From assembly GCA_910588105.1 (NCBI GenBank), contig CAJUQD010000016.1:1-54155 (forward strand): 54,155 nucleotides of DNA, written 5' to 3'. Below the pieces are notes generated by a model that saw nothing but the letters and a program-made list of their open reading frames with translations, made no database searches and had not been told where the DNA came from. The position numbers and the translations under genes are program-made. Every line of letters starts with the position of its first letter. Positions within the stretch are counted from its first letter, which is position 1. This document shows, in pieces, positions 16,803-24,452 of the stretch. The stretch comes from an uncultured Oscillospiraceae bacterium (GTDB taxonomy: Bacteria > Bacillota > Clostridia > Oscillospirales > Oscillospiraceae).

Positions 16803-16909
16803 CAATGGTCTTCCAAAAATTGGCTTGCAGGATGCAGGGCCAGTCCAGCCCCGGCAGGCCCGGTTTATTCTCTCTGATTTGCCCAAAATAATTATGTCCC
16901 GCCCGCCCA

Positions 16910-16950
16910 AAAAGGCCGGGGACGGAATAATGTTCCGTCCCCGGCCTTTT
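16910..16950. terminator. Terminator after mrdA (bidirectional)
   Basis: A perfect 18-bp stem (16910-16927 with 16933-16950) with loop TAATG, A4 at one end and T4 at the other. It ends the minus-strand miaB-mreD-mrdA unit. Confidence 0.85.
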
Positions 16951-16956
16951 GCACGC

Positions 16957-19185
16957 TCAGTGCAGCAGGGTGTTCTCCCCGCCCACCTCCTCCAGCGAGC
17001 CGTTGGTGGAGAAATACTGGGCCAGGATGCCCGCGGCCACCTCCGCCAGGGAGCCGCCCGCGTCGCCCCCCTCCGCCACAATGCACAGGGCCACCTGGGG
17101 GTCGTCGTAGGGAGCAAAGCACACAAAGATGGCGTCGGTGGTGGCCGCTTTAGCGGAGGTCTCGGCGGTGCCCGTCTTACAGCCCACCTCCACCGGCAGG
17201 GGGTCGAACCACCGGGCCATGGTGTAGGTCTTGGACAGGTCGTACATGCCCTGCTTGACGGCGGCCAGGTGCTCGGGCTGGATGTCCACGGTGTGCAGGG
17301 CGGGGGCCTCGTAGCTCTGGGTGACCTGGCTGTAGTCGCTGGATTTGAACTCCTTGAGCAGGTGGCAGGCGTAGTGCTCGCCGCCGTTCACCAGAGTGGC
17401 GATATAGTTGGCCAGCTGGAGGGGGGTGAACTGGTTGGTGCCCTGGCCGATGGAGGCGCTCATGGTGTCGCCCTCATACCAGGGCAGGTTGAATGCGGCG
17501 TTGGTCTCCGGCCCGGCTACCCAGCCCTTATACTCGGGGATCTCAATGCCGGTGTACTCCCCAAGGCCAAACTTCTGGGCGTATTCCCGGAGGGTCTTGA
17601 TGCCGGTGCGCCGCCCCACGTCGTAAAAGAAGATGTTGCAGGAGTCCTTGATGGCCTGGGTCACGTTCTCCATGCCGTGCCGGCCCGGCGAGATCCAGCA
17701 GTTGGGCTGGGAGGCCGGGTCGTCGTAAAAGCGGTACTTGCCGGTGCACTCCACCCGCTCGCGGGCGGTGATGGTCCCGGAGGACAGGGCCGCCACGGCG
17801 GTGAGGGGCTTGAAGGTGGAGCCGGGGGCGTACAGGCCCATGGTGGCCCGGTTGTTCAGCGGGTAGCTCTCGTCGGCCGCCAGCTCGTTGTAGTTCTCCC
17901 GGAAATGGGCCAGGTCGTAGGTGGGGTAGGAGGCCAGGGCCAGCACCCCGCCGCTCATGTCCACCACCGCCGCCGCCATGCCCTTGACGGGCTCCGGCTC
18001 CCCGTCCTCCCCAACCTTCCGCTCCTGGCGGGCGGAATACTGGGCCATCAGGTCCTCGGTGGTGGCCTGGAGGGCGATGTCCATGGTGAGCACCGCGTTG
18101 TCCCCCGGCTTCGGCAGCTTTTTCCACTCCTGGCTGGTGGTGTTTCCGTCCTGGTCCTTTTCAATGAGCCGGGAACCGCTGACGCCGTGGAGCTGCTCCT
18201 CAAAGGCCAACTCCACCCCTTCCACCCCCACGGTAGCGTCCATGGGGTAGCCCAGCTCCTTGTAGCGCTCCCAGTTATCCGGCGTGATATTCCCGGTGTA
18301 GCCCAGCACGTGGGCGGCGTAGCCCGTCTCATACCTCCGGGCGGTGGCGGTCTCAATGCGCACACCGGCCAGGGCGTGCTCCTTCACCTTTGAGATAAAG
18401 GAGATGTCCACCCCCTGGGCGAACACATAAGTGCTGTTGTCCACCTCATGCCGTCGCAGGTACAGCTCGTAGAGCACCCCGGCCAGCTCCCGGTTTTCCT
18501 GGCTGATTCCGCCCCCCTGGTCGGTGAGGCCCAGCCCCTGCCCGGCGGCGCCCAGCATCCCGGCCAGCTCCGGGTGGGCCAGCCGGACGGCGGGTTTCTT
18601 TTCCATCAGCCCGAAGGACTGGCACATGAGGGTGAGCAGCTCCCCTGCGGTGAGGTTGGACTTCTCCGCCTGCCGCACCCAGCCGCACTTCTCCGCCAGG
18701 CCGCCCAGGTAGGTGGGGACATCCGTGACCACCCCGTCATCGTCCTTCCGCTGAAAGGACAGGGGGGTCTCCGACGTGTACCGCCAGGGGGCGGTGTCGG
18801 ATATGGGCAGGTCGTCCACCCACTCCACCCCCTCCTCCCGGCAGATCTCCAGCAGGCGGGTGAGGATATCCAGCCGGTCCGAGCCCATGGCGTTCCAGTC
18901 CAGGGTGACGTAATAGCTCACCTCGTTGGTGACCAGCACCCGGCCATAGCGGTCTAGGATCTCCCCCCGGACGCTGTCCACCTGCTCGGGGCGGATGGTG
19001 CGCACGGCGGAGTTGGAGCGGTAGGAGGCCCCGTTTATAATCTGGGTCTGGTAGAGTACCGCCACAAAGCCGCACAGCACCGCACAGTACAGGGCGATGA
19101 GCAGGTTGGTGCGCAGCTTGAGGCGGCGGGCCTCCCGCTCGGCCTTTTCCTCCTGGATGTGGGCGGGGTCAAAGGGGTTATTCAT
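16957..19185 (-). CDS. mrdA: Penicillin-binding protein 2 (class B, elongasome)
   Basis: A 742-residue class B PBP, a transpeptidase for side-wall peptidoglycan. A short cytoplasmic N-terminus leads to one membrane anchor (about 26-46). The pedestal domain starts with RPEQVDSVRGEILDRYGRVL. The transpeptidase domain has the active-site SxxK as STFK (in YAPGSTFKPL), SxN as SCN (DSCNIFFYD) and KTG as KTGTAE. It overlaps mreD by eight bases, which ties it to the rod-shape machinery. The ATG at 19185 lies within the mreD end. A terminator follows the stop. Confidence 0.95.
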   Translation of the reverse strand: MNNPFDPAHIQEEKAEREARRLKLRTNLLIALYCAVLCGFVAVLYQTQIINGASYRSNSAVRTIRPEQVDSVRGEILDRYGRVLVTNEVSYYVTLDWNAMGSDRLDILTRLLEICREEGVEWVDDLPISDTAPWRYTSETPLSFQRKDDDGVVTDVPTYLGGLAEKCGWVRQAEKSNLTAGELLTLMCQSFGLMEKKPAVRLAHPELAGMLGAAGQGLGLTDQGGGISQENRELAGVLYELYLRRHEVDNSTYVFAQGVDISFISKVKEHALAGVRIETATARRYETGYAAHVLGYTGNITPDNWERYKELGYPMDATVGVEGVELAFEEQLHGVSGSRLIEKDQDGNTTSQEWKKLPKPGDNAVLTMDIALQATTEDLMAQYSARQERKVGEDGEPEPVKGMAAAVVDMSGGVLALASYPTYDLAHFRENYNELAADESYPLNNRATMGLYAPGSTFKPLTAVAALSSGTITARERVECTGKYRFYDDPASQPNCWISPGRHGMENVTQAIKDSCNIFFYDVGRRTGIKTLREYAQKFGLGEYTGIEIPEYKGWVAGPETNAAFNLPWYEGDTMSASIGQGTNQFTPLQLANYIATLVNGGEHYACHLLKEFKSSDYSQVTQSYEAPALHTVDIQPEHLAAVKQGMYDLSKTYTMARWFDPLPVEVGCKTGTAETSAKAATTDAIFVCFAPYDDPQVALCIVAEGGDAGGSLAEVAAGILAQYFSTNGSLEEVGGENTLLH

Positions 19186-19681
19186 GGTAGATCCTCCCGT
19201 AGTTGACGCAGCAGAACCGCCCCGCCCAATATACCGGCAGGGCCAGGGCCAGGGTCCACAAAAGCTCTGGCGCCGCCACCTCCAGCAGGACCTCCAACGG
19301 CGCGGTCCGGGCCAGCAGGCAGGTCCCCACCGTCCACCCCTCCCATAGCAGGGTTGCGGCCACCGAGCAGATCATGTGGCCCCAGGCGTCCCGCCGGAGC
19401 AGGTACTGGGTGGTGAGCCCCGACGCCCACCCGAAAACGGCAAGGGAGAAAATACATCCCGGCCCCAGGTAGCCCAGGGCGGACATCACCGCCCCGCAGG
19501 CCGCCCCGTAGGCGGCCCCGAAGGGCGCGCCCTCCAGCGTCCCGCCCGCCACCGCCAAAACGGGCAGCAGCAGGGGCAGGGAGATGGGCAGGGGGCCCAG
19601 TACATAGTAGTTCACCACCGTTACCGCCAGCAGGGCGGTGAGGTAGGCGGTCCATTTCAAAATTTTATCGTGCCTGGTCAT
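19178..19681 (-). CDS. mreD: Rod-shape protein MreD
   Basis: A 167-residue hydrophobic protein with about five membrane helices, matching MreD in size and in its place directly before the PBP2 gene. LKWTAYLTALLAVTVVNYY begins the first helix and LPISLPLLLPVLAVAGG the second. MreD links the MreB cytoskeleton to the wall-synthesis complex. The start overlaps the miaB stop (ATGA) and the end overlaps mrdA by eight bases. No mreB or mreC is present here, so those genes must lie elsewhere. Sequence similarity in this family is weak; context carries the call. Confidence 0.8.
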   Translation of the reverse strand: MTRHDKILKWTAYLTALLAVTVVNYYVLGPLPISLPLLLPVLAVAGGTLEGAPFGAAYGAACGAVMSALGYLGPGCIFSLAVFGWASGLTTQYLLRRDAWGHMICSVAATLLWEGWTVGTCLLARTAPLEVLLEVAAPELLWTLALALPVYWAGRFCCVNYGRIYHE

Positions 19682-21090
19682 ACAAGTTCACCAAATAAAG
19701 CCCAGGTAGAGCAGCCTGTGATGCGCACGTCCGCGAACCGCCCGATGAGGGCCGGATCCCCATCGAGGTGCACCAGCCGTCCCCCCGCCGTCCGGGCGTT
19801 GAGGCTGCTGCGGGGGTCCTCCCCCGCGCCGTCGATGAGGCAGCGCTGGACAGACCCGATATAGGCCCTGTGCTTTTCCAGGGAAATGCGGTTCTGTACC
19901 TCCACCAGCCGGTCAAAGTTGGCGGACTTCTCCCCGCGCGGCTGCGGGTCGGGCAGCTCCGCCGCCGGGGTGCCCTTCCGGGGGGAGTAGATAAAGGTAA
20001 ACAGCGCGTCAAAGCGGACTTTCTCAATCAAAGATAAAGTATCCTCAAATTCCGGGGTGGTCTCGCCGGGGAAGCCCACGATCACATCGCTGGTGAGCAC
20101 CACGTCCGGGATGCGCCCTCGCAGGGCGGCCACCTTTTCCAGGTACTGCCCCCGGGTGTAGCGCCGGTTCATGGCCCCCAGTACCCGGTCGTTCCCCGAC
20201 TGGAAGGGCAGGTGGATGGCCGGGGCAGCCTTTTCGCACCGCGCCATCACGTCGAACAGCCTGTCCGTGGCGTCCTTGGGGTGGGAGGTCATGAAGCGCA
20301 GGAGGAACTCCCCCGGGACGGCGCTGGCCGCCTCCAGCAGGCGGGGGAAGTCCCAGCCCCCCTCCAGATCCTTGCCATAGGAGTTCACGTTCTGGCCCAG
20401 CAGGGTGATGTCCTTGTACCCTTGGGCCGCCAGCCCCTCAATTTCGCGCAGGATGATGCCCGGCTCCCGGCTGCGCTCCCGCCCCCGGGTATAGGGCACG
20501 ATGCAGTAGGAGCAGAAGTTGTTGCAGCCGTACATGATGGACACCCATGCCTTCAGCTTGCCGGAACGGCGGACGGGCAGGCCCTCGGCGATGGCGCCGT
20601 CGTCCCGCTCCGTCTCAAAGACCCGCCCCCGGCGCAGCATCACCCGGCGCAGCAGCTCCGGGAACCGCCACAGCTGCTGGGGGCCGAACACCAGATCCAC
20701 ATGGCGGTAGGATTGGCGCAGCCGGTCCGCCACATGGGGCTCCTGGGCCATACAGCCGCACAGGCAAATGACCTGGTCCGGGTTTTTCCGCTTGCCGTGG
20801 ACCAGCGCACCCACGTTTCCGAACACCCGCTGCTCGGCGTGCTCCCGGATGGCGCAGGTGTTGATGACGATCACGTCCGCCCCCCGGTCGGTGTCCGCAA
20901 TCTCATAACCCATTTCGCACAGCATACCCCGCAGCAGCTCGGAGTCGGCTTCGTTCTGCTGGCAGCCGTAGGTGTCCACATAGGCCAGGGGAGGGGAGGG
21001 CAGGCGGCTGTTGAGGGCGCGCAGCTGGGCGCAGTATTCCTTTTGGCGCGCGATATCCTCAGGGGGGATGACGGGAGTGGTTCGTTTCAA
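19678..21090 (-). CDS. miaB: tRNA-2-methylthio-N6-dimethylallyladenosine synthase MiaB
   Basis: A 470-residue radical-SAM methylthiotransferase modifying A37 of tRNAs that read UNN codons. The N-terminal UPF0004 domain has the auxiliary-cluster cysteines in YGCQQNEADSE, NTCAIREHAE and GCMAQE. The radical-SAM motif CNNFCSYC sits in MYGCNNFCSYCIVPYTRG. A C-terminal TRAM domain is present. The start is TTG at 21090, with GGAGG nine bases upstream. A longer open frame extends into the DnaA-box-like array and lacks a ribosome site. MiaA, which makes its substrate, is encoded nearby at 23120. Confidence 0.94.
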   Translation of the reverse strand: MKRTTPVIPPEDIARQKEYCAQLRALNSRLPSPPLAYVDTYGCQQNEADSELLRGMLCEMGYEIADTDRGADVIVINTCAIREHAEQRVFGNVGALVHGKRKNPDQVICLCGCMAQEPHVADRLRQSYRHVDLVFGPQQLWRFPELLRRVMLRRGRVFETERDDGAIAEGLPVRRSGKLKAWVSIMYGCNNFCSYCIVPYTRGRERSREPGIILREIEGLAAQGYKDITLLGQNVNSYGKDLEGGWDFPRLLEAASAVPGEFLLRFMTSHPKDATDRLFDVMARCEKAAPAIHLPFQSGNDRVLGAMNRRYTRGQYLEKVAALRGRIPDVVLTSDVIVGFPGETTPEFEDTLSLIEKVRFDALFTFIYSPRKGTPAAELPDPQPRGEKSANFDRLVEVQNRISLEKHRAYIGSVQRCLIDGAGEDPRSSLNARTAGGRLVHLDGDPALIGRFADVRITGCSTWALFGELV

Positions 21091-21139
21091 GGGTATGGAC
21101 CTCCAATAATCTTTGTGGGATAAGCCAGGAAAGTTTTTC

Positions 21140-21218
21140 TTGACAGGCGTTATGTTACCCTCAACAGGGGGAAAAGGGATTGTGGAAAACTCTGTGCAAG
21201 TTGTTGAAAACTGTGGAA
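21140..21218. other. Non-coding array of DnaA-box-like heptamers, array 2
   Basis: It lies in the 443-base gap 21091-21533 upstream of miaB. TGTGGAA at 21181, TGTGCAA at 21193, TGTTGAA at 21202 and TGTGGAA at 21212 are spaced 12, 9 and 10 bases, almost the spacing of array 1. CTTGACA (from 21139) followed by TTATGT matches the upstream motif of array 1. It may place miaB-mreD-mrdA under DnaA control or act as a DnaA-titration site. Confidence 0.5.
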
Positions 21219-21341
21219 CAGCGGGGCTTCCCGCCAACCGCCCGCTGGGACGGCAAAACGCGGCAGGTCACTTTTTAGGGGTAAAAAACTGGACAAAGGC
21301 GGGCGGAGGAAGTAATCCGTCCGGCGGCGCCTGGGTTGGCC

Positions 21342-21404
21342 CTTATCCGTTCAGCCGCGACGCCACCACCCGCGCCGCCTTCACCCCCGACGCCCCCGCC
21401 TGCG
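21342..21404 (-). repeat. Diverged copy of the 3' end of the FAD oxidoreductase gene
   Basis: On the minus strand this encodes A-Q-A-G-A-S-G-V-K-A-A-R-V-V-A-S-R-L-N-G then stop. The intact gene ends AQAGASGVKAARVVAARLNK (21534-21600). DNA identity is about 75-80% by eye, with several synonymous differences, so it is not a recent exact duplication. Confidence 0.75.
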
Positions 21405-21482
21405 CCTCGTCGGCGCAAAGTCCGCTCGACTTCGTTTCCCGCTGCGCGGAAAACTGCGTCCGCTTCCTTGCGCCTCCTCTCC
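21405..21482. repeat. Tail-associated repeat, copy F
   Basis: A 78-bp unit from CCTCGTCG to CCTCCTCTCC between the duplicated tail and the true gene end. It aligns with units at 53881 and 54082 (shared CCTCGTCG-CGCAA, a CTGCG centre, AAA-CT-CG and GCTCCTCTCC). Two hairpins separate it from the true stop codon: CCAAACGGCA with TGCCGTTTGG, and GCCGCC with GGCGGC. Confidence 0.55.
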
Positions 21483-21533
21483 AAACGGCACCCGCTGCGC
21501 TGGGCTGCCGTTTGGGGGCCGCCTCCGGCGGCC

Positions 21534-22928
21534 TTATTTGTTTAACCTTGCCGCCACTACCCGCGCCGCTTTCACGCCGGAAGCCCCCGCCTGGGCCAAG
21601 CCTCTTGTGACGCCCGCGCCATCGCCCACGGCAAAGAAGCCGGGCAGGGCGGTCTCCAGCTCGCCCGACAGCCTGATCCGCGCGGAGTAGAACTTCACCT
21701 CCGCCCCGTAGAGCAGGGTGTCGTAGTTGGCGGTGCCGGGGGCCAGCTTGTCCAGGGCGTAGATCATCTCGATGATATCGTCCAGCTGCCGCTTCGGCAG
21801 GGCCAGGGACAGGTCGCCGGACACCGCCGCGGCAAGGGTGGGCCGGACAAAGGATTTGGACATGCGGTGGTCGTTGCTCCGCCGCCCGCCCACCAGATCG
21901 CCGAAGCGCTGCACCAGCACGCCCCCCGCCAGCATATTGGACAGGGACGCGATGTGCTTGCCGTAGCGGTAGGGCTCGTTGAAGGGGGAGGTGAAGCGGT
22001 TGCTGACCAGCAGGGCGAAGTTGGTGTTCTCGCTTCTCAGGGCCGGGTCGGAATAGGAGTGGCCGTTGACGGTGTTGATACCCTCCACGTTCTCCGCCAC
22101 CACGTGGCCATAGGGGTTCATGCAGAAGGTGCGCACCTGGTCGCCGTACTGCTTGGTGCGGTAGACCAGCTTGGACTCGTACACCACATCGGTGATGTGC
22201 TCGAACACCGCGGCGGGCAGCTCCACCCGCACGCCGATGTCCACCTGGTTGTTCAGCAGCTCCAGCCCCAGCCCCTTGCACTGGTTGGCGAACCACTCCG
22301 CCCCGGAGCGCCCCGGCCCGGCGATGAGGTAGGGGGCGGAAAACCGCTCCCCGCCCCCGGTGACCAGGGTGTAAACGCCCTCCCTGGCCTCAATGGCGGT
22401 GACGGCGGTGTCAAACAGGAAGGTGTGCCTATCCCGGATGGCCTCGTAAATGCTGGTGAGTATCTTCAGGTTGTTTTCCGTCCCCAGGTGCTTGCACTGG
22501 GCCTGGAGCAGGTGGAGGTCATATTTCAGCGCCTCCCGCTCCAGGGCGCGGGCCTGGGGGGTGGCGGTGGAGTACACCTCGGTGGTGGCGCCGTGCTTCA
22601 CGTTGAGGCTGTCCACATACCCGATGAGGTCCATGACCTCCTTTTGGTCCAAAAAGTCGGTGAGCCAGCCGCCGAAGGCGGTGGTAAAGTTGAATTTCCC
22701 GTCGGAGAAGGCCCCCGCCCCCCCGAAGCCGCACATGGTGCCGCACACCCTGCACTGGACGCAGGTGCGGACCTTGCCCGCCACAATGGGGCACTGGCGG
22801 CGGTAGATGTCCGCTCCCTTGTCCACCACCAGCACCCGGGCGGAGGGGCATTTCAGCGCCAGCTCATAGGCGGCGTAGATGCCGGCCTCGCCGGTGCCCA
22901 GGACCATCACGTCGTAGTTGGTATTCAT
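21534..22928 (-). CDS. FAD-dependent oxidoreductase (COG2509-type)
   Basis: A 464-residue flavoprotein dehydrogenase. The N-terminal dinucleotide motif is VMVLGTGEAGIYAAYEL (about 8-24, G-x-G-x2-G). A cysteine cluster follows (CVQCRVCGTMCGFGGAGAFSD, residues about 56-76, key C-x2-C-x2-C-x3-C), typical of the YtfP/COG2509 group and possibly metal- or cluster-binding. The C-terminal FAD motif is FFAVGDGAGVTRGLAQAGASG. The physiological substrate is unknown; these proteins are often annotated as NAD(P)/FAD-dependent dehydrogenases. It is transcribed alone and diverges from miaA. A diverged copy of its last 20 codons lies downstream. Confidence 0.87.
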   Translation of the reverse strand: MNTNYDVMVLGTGEAGIYAAYELALKCPSARVLVVDKGADIYRRQCPIVAGKVRTCVQCRVCGTMCGFGGAGAFSDGKFNFTTAFGGWLTDFLDQKEVMDLIGYVDSLNVKHGATTEVYSTATPQARALEREALKYDLHLLQAQCKHLGTENNLKILTSIYEAIRDRHTFLFDTAVTAIEAREGVYTLVTGGGERFSAPYLIAGPGRSGAEWFANQCKGLGLELLNNQVDIGVRVELPAAVFEHITDVVYESKLVYRTKQYGDQVRTFCMNPYGHVVAENVEGINTVNGHSYSDPALRSENTNFALLVSNRFTSPFNEPYRYGKHIASLSNMLAGGVLVQRFGDLVGGRRSNDHRMSKSFVRPTLAAAVSGDLSLALPKRQLDDIIEMIYALDKLAPGTANYDTLLYGAEVKFYSARIRLSGELETALPGFFAVGDGAGVTRGLAQAGASGVKAARVVAARLNK

Positions 22929-22970
22929 ACAGCGGCTCCTCTCTTGGTTATGGGCGTATACGGACAGTAT

Positions 22971-22999
22971 ATTGTATCATGGAACGGCCTCCGGCGCAA
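22971..22999 (-). promoter_or_regulatory. Promoter of the FAD oxidoreductase gene
   Basis: On the minus strand, TTGCGC (22994-22999), 17-nt spacer, TACAAT (22971-22976). It is back to back with the miaA promoter. Confidence 0.65.
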
Positions 23000-23014
23000 G
23001 GGCGCAATTTTGCG

Positions 23015-23043
23015 TTGAACCCGGCGGCCCTGCGTGATATAAT
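23015..23043 (+). promoter_or_regulatory. Promoter of the miaA-hfq-sepF-divIVA operon
   Basis: TTGAAC (23015-23020), 17-nt spacer, perfect TATAAT (23038-23043). A GC-rich hairpin-forming leader follows before miaA. Confidence 0.8.
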
Positions 23044-23119
23044 GATAAATACATTTGTACCGCGCTTCCGCGCCGCCCCACTTCGTGGGGCCCCGCTGCG
23101 GGGCCGCCGGGAGGTCTCT

Positions 23120-24064
23120 ATGAAGCCTGACATACTCATCATCTGCGGCCCTACGGCCTCGGGCAAGACCGCCCTGGCGGCGGAGCTGGCCCTGCGGCTG
23201 GACGGGGAGGTGGTGTCCGCCGACTCCATGCAGGTCTACCGGGGCATGGACATCGGCACCGCCAAGCCCACCCAGGGGGAAATGCGGGGCGTCCCCCACC
23301 ACATGCTGGACGTGGCCGACCCCCGGGAAAATTACTCCGTAGCCCGCTATGTGGCCCAGGCCGTCCCCATTGTGGACGGCATCCTGGCCCGGGGAAAGCT
23401 GCCTATCGTGGCGGGTGGGACGGGGCTGTATCTCGACAACCTGGTGGCCGGGCGGCAGTTCGCCCCCTTTGCGCCGGACAGCGGCCTGCGGGAGCGCCTC
23501 CAGGAGCGGGTGCGGACGGAGGGCCTGCCCGCCCTGCGCCGCGAGCTGGAGCGGGCGGACCCAGAGGCCGCCGGGCGCATCCACCCCAACGACGAGAAGC
23601 GCACCCTCCGGGCGCTGGAGGTGTACCTGGCCACGGGGAAAACCATCACCCAGCACGACAGGGACAGCCGGGCCCTGCCCAACCGATACACCCCCCTGAC
23701 CATCGCCCTGAACTTCGGCGAGCGCCCCTGGCTGTGGGAGCGCATCGACCGCCGGGTGGACCACATGATGGCCCAGGGGCTGGAGGGGGAGGTCCGGGGG
23801 CTGCTGGCCTCCGGGGTTTCCCGGGAATGCACCGCCATGCAGGCCATCGGCTATAAGGAGATCGCCGCCGCCATCGCGGAGGGCCGTCCGGCGGCGGAGG
23901 GGGCGGAGGAGGTCAAGCTGCGCTCCCGGCAGTACGCCAAGCGGCAGCTCACCTGGTTTCGCCGCAACAAGCAAGCCTATTGGTTCAATTGGGAAAAAAT
24001 TCCTGATTTGTCCGCCGCCGCCGTTTTTTCGACAGAACTTGCCAGGGGCTGTGGATTAAGATGA
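23120..24064 (+). CDS. miaA: tRNA dimethylallyltransferase MiaA
   Basis: A 314-residue enzyme that adds the dimethylallyl group to A37 of tRNA. The P-loop is ICGPTASGKTAL (about 7-18). SADSMQVYRGMDIGTAKPT is the DMAPP/tRNA signature, and VAGGTGLYL follows. The C-terminal RQYAKRQLTWFR is the tRNA-binding helix. ATG at 23120 is preceded by GGGAGG. MiaB, the next enzyme in the ms2i6A37 pathway, is encoded 2 kb away on the other strand. It is followed by hfq, a common miaA-hfq pairing. Confidence 0.96.
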   Translation: MKPDILIICGPTASGKTALAAELALRLDGEVVSADSMQVYRGMDIGTAKPTQGEMRGVPHHMLDVADPRENYSVARYVAQAVPIVDGILARGKLPIVAGGTGLYLDNLVAGRQFAPFAPDSGLRERLQERVRTEGLPALRRELERADPEAAGRIHPNDEKRTLRALEVYLATGKTITQHDRDSRALPNRYTPLTIALNFGERPWLWERIDRRVDHMMAQGLEGEVRGLLASGVSRECTAMQAIGYKEIAAAIAEGRPAAEGAEEVKLRSRQYAKRQLTWFRRNKQAYWFNWEKIPDLSAAAVFSTELARGCGLR

Positions 24065-24096
24065 ATATACACAAGCGCGAAAACCGAGCGGGGCAT

Positions 24097-24138
24097 TGTC
24101 ACGCCCGGCTTGGCCGCATGGCCGTCCTCGCGCTTCTA
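24097..24138. repeat. Dispersed repeat, copy C
   Basis: A 42-bp unit between miaA and hfq with left end TGTCACGC and right end CGCGCTTCTA; a GGCCGCATGGCC hairpin lies inside. It is oriented opposite to copies A, B and D relative to transcription. Confidence 0.5.
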
Positions 24139-24158
24139 AAAAGAAGGAGTGTATTCAA

Positions 24159-24413
24159 ATGAGCCTTACATCCACCGTCCCCGTCTCCAAGCAGCCCAAC
24201 GTACAGGACGCTTTTTTGTCCGCCGCCCGCCGCCTGGCCGCCCGGGTCACCGTATTCCTCATGAACGGCTACCAGCTCCGGGGGGTCATCACCGCCTTTG
24301 ACCCCTATGTGGTGGTGGTGGTGTCCGACGGCAGGCAGCAGGTGATCTACAAGCACGCCATCTCCACCATCGCCCCGGAGCACCCGGTAGAGCTGGAAGA
24401 AGCGCGGGGATAG
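24159..24413 (+). CDS. hfq: RNA chaperone Hfq
   Basis: An 84-residue Sm-like RNA chaperone that forms hexamers and pairs small RNAs with mRNAs. The Sm1 motif is VQDAFLSAARR...VTVFLMNGYQLRGVITAFD; Sm2 is QQVIYKHAISTI. ATG at 24159 follows AGAAGGAG. The QDAFL segment has Ala-Ala where many Hfqs have Asn and Lys-rich residues (normally NxxRKE), so the rim may be less basic. It is second in the miaA operon, with a dispersed repeat just upstream. Confidence 0.95.
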   Translation: MSLTSTVPVSKQPNVQDAFLSAARRLAARVTVFLMNGYQLRGVITAFDPYVVVVVSDGRQQVIYKHAISTIAPEHPVELEEARG

Positions 24414-24452
24414 CCACACAGCACACCAGAGGGAAAAAGGACTGATATCAAG

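Noticed and set aside
24050..24058. A single near-perfect DnaA box (TGTGGATTA).
   Set aside because: It is one site inside the miaA coding end, without neighbours, so it is expected by chance.
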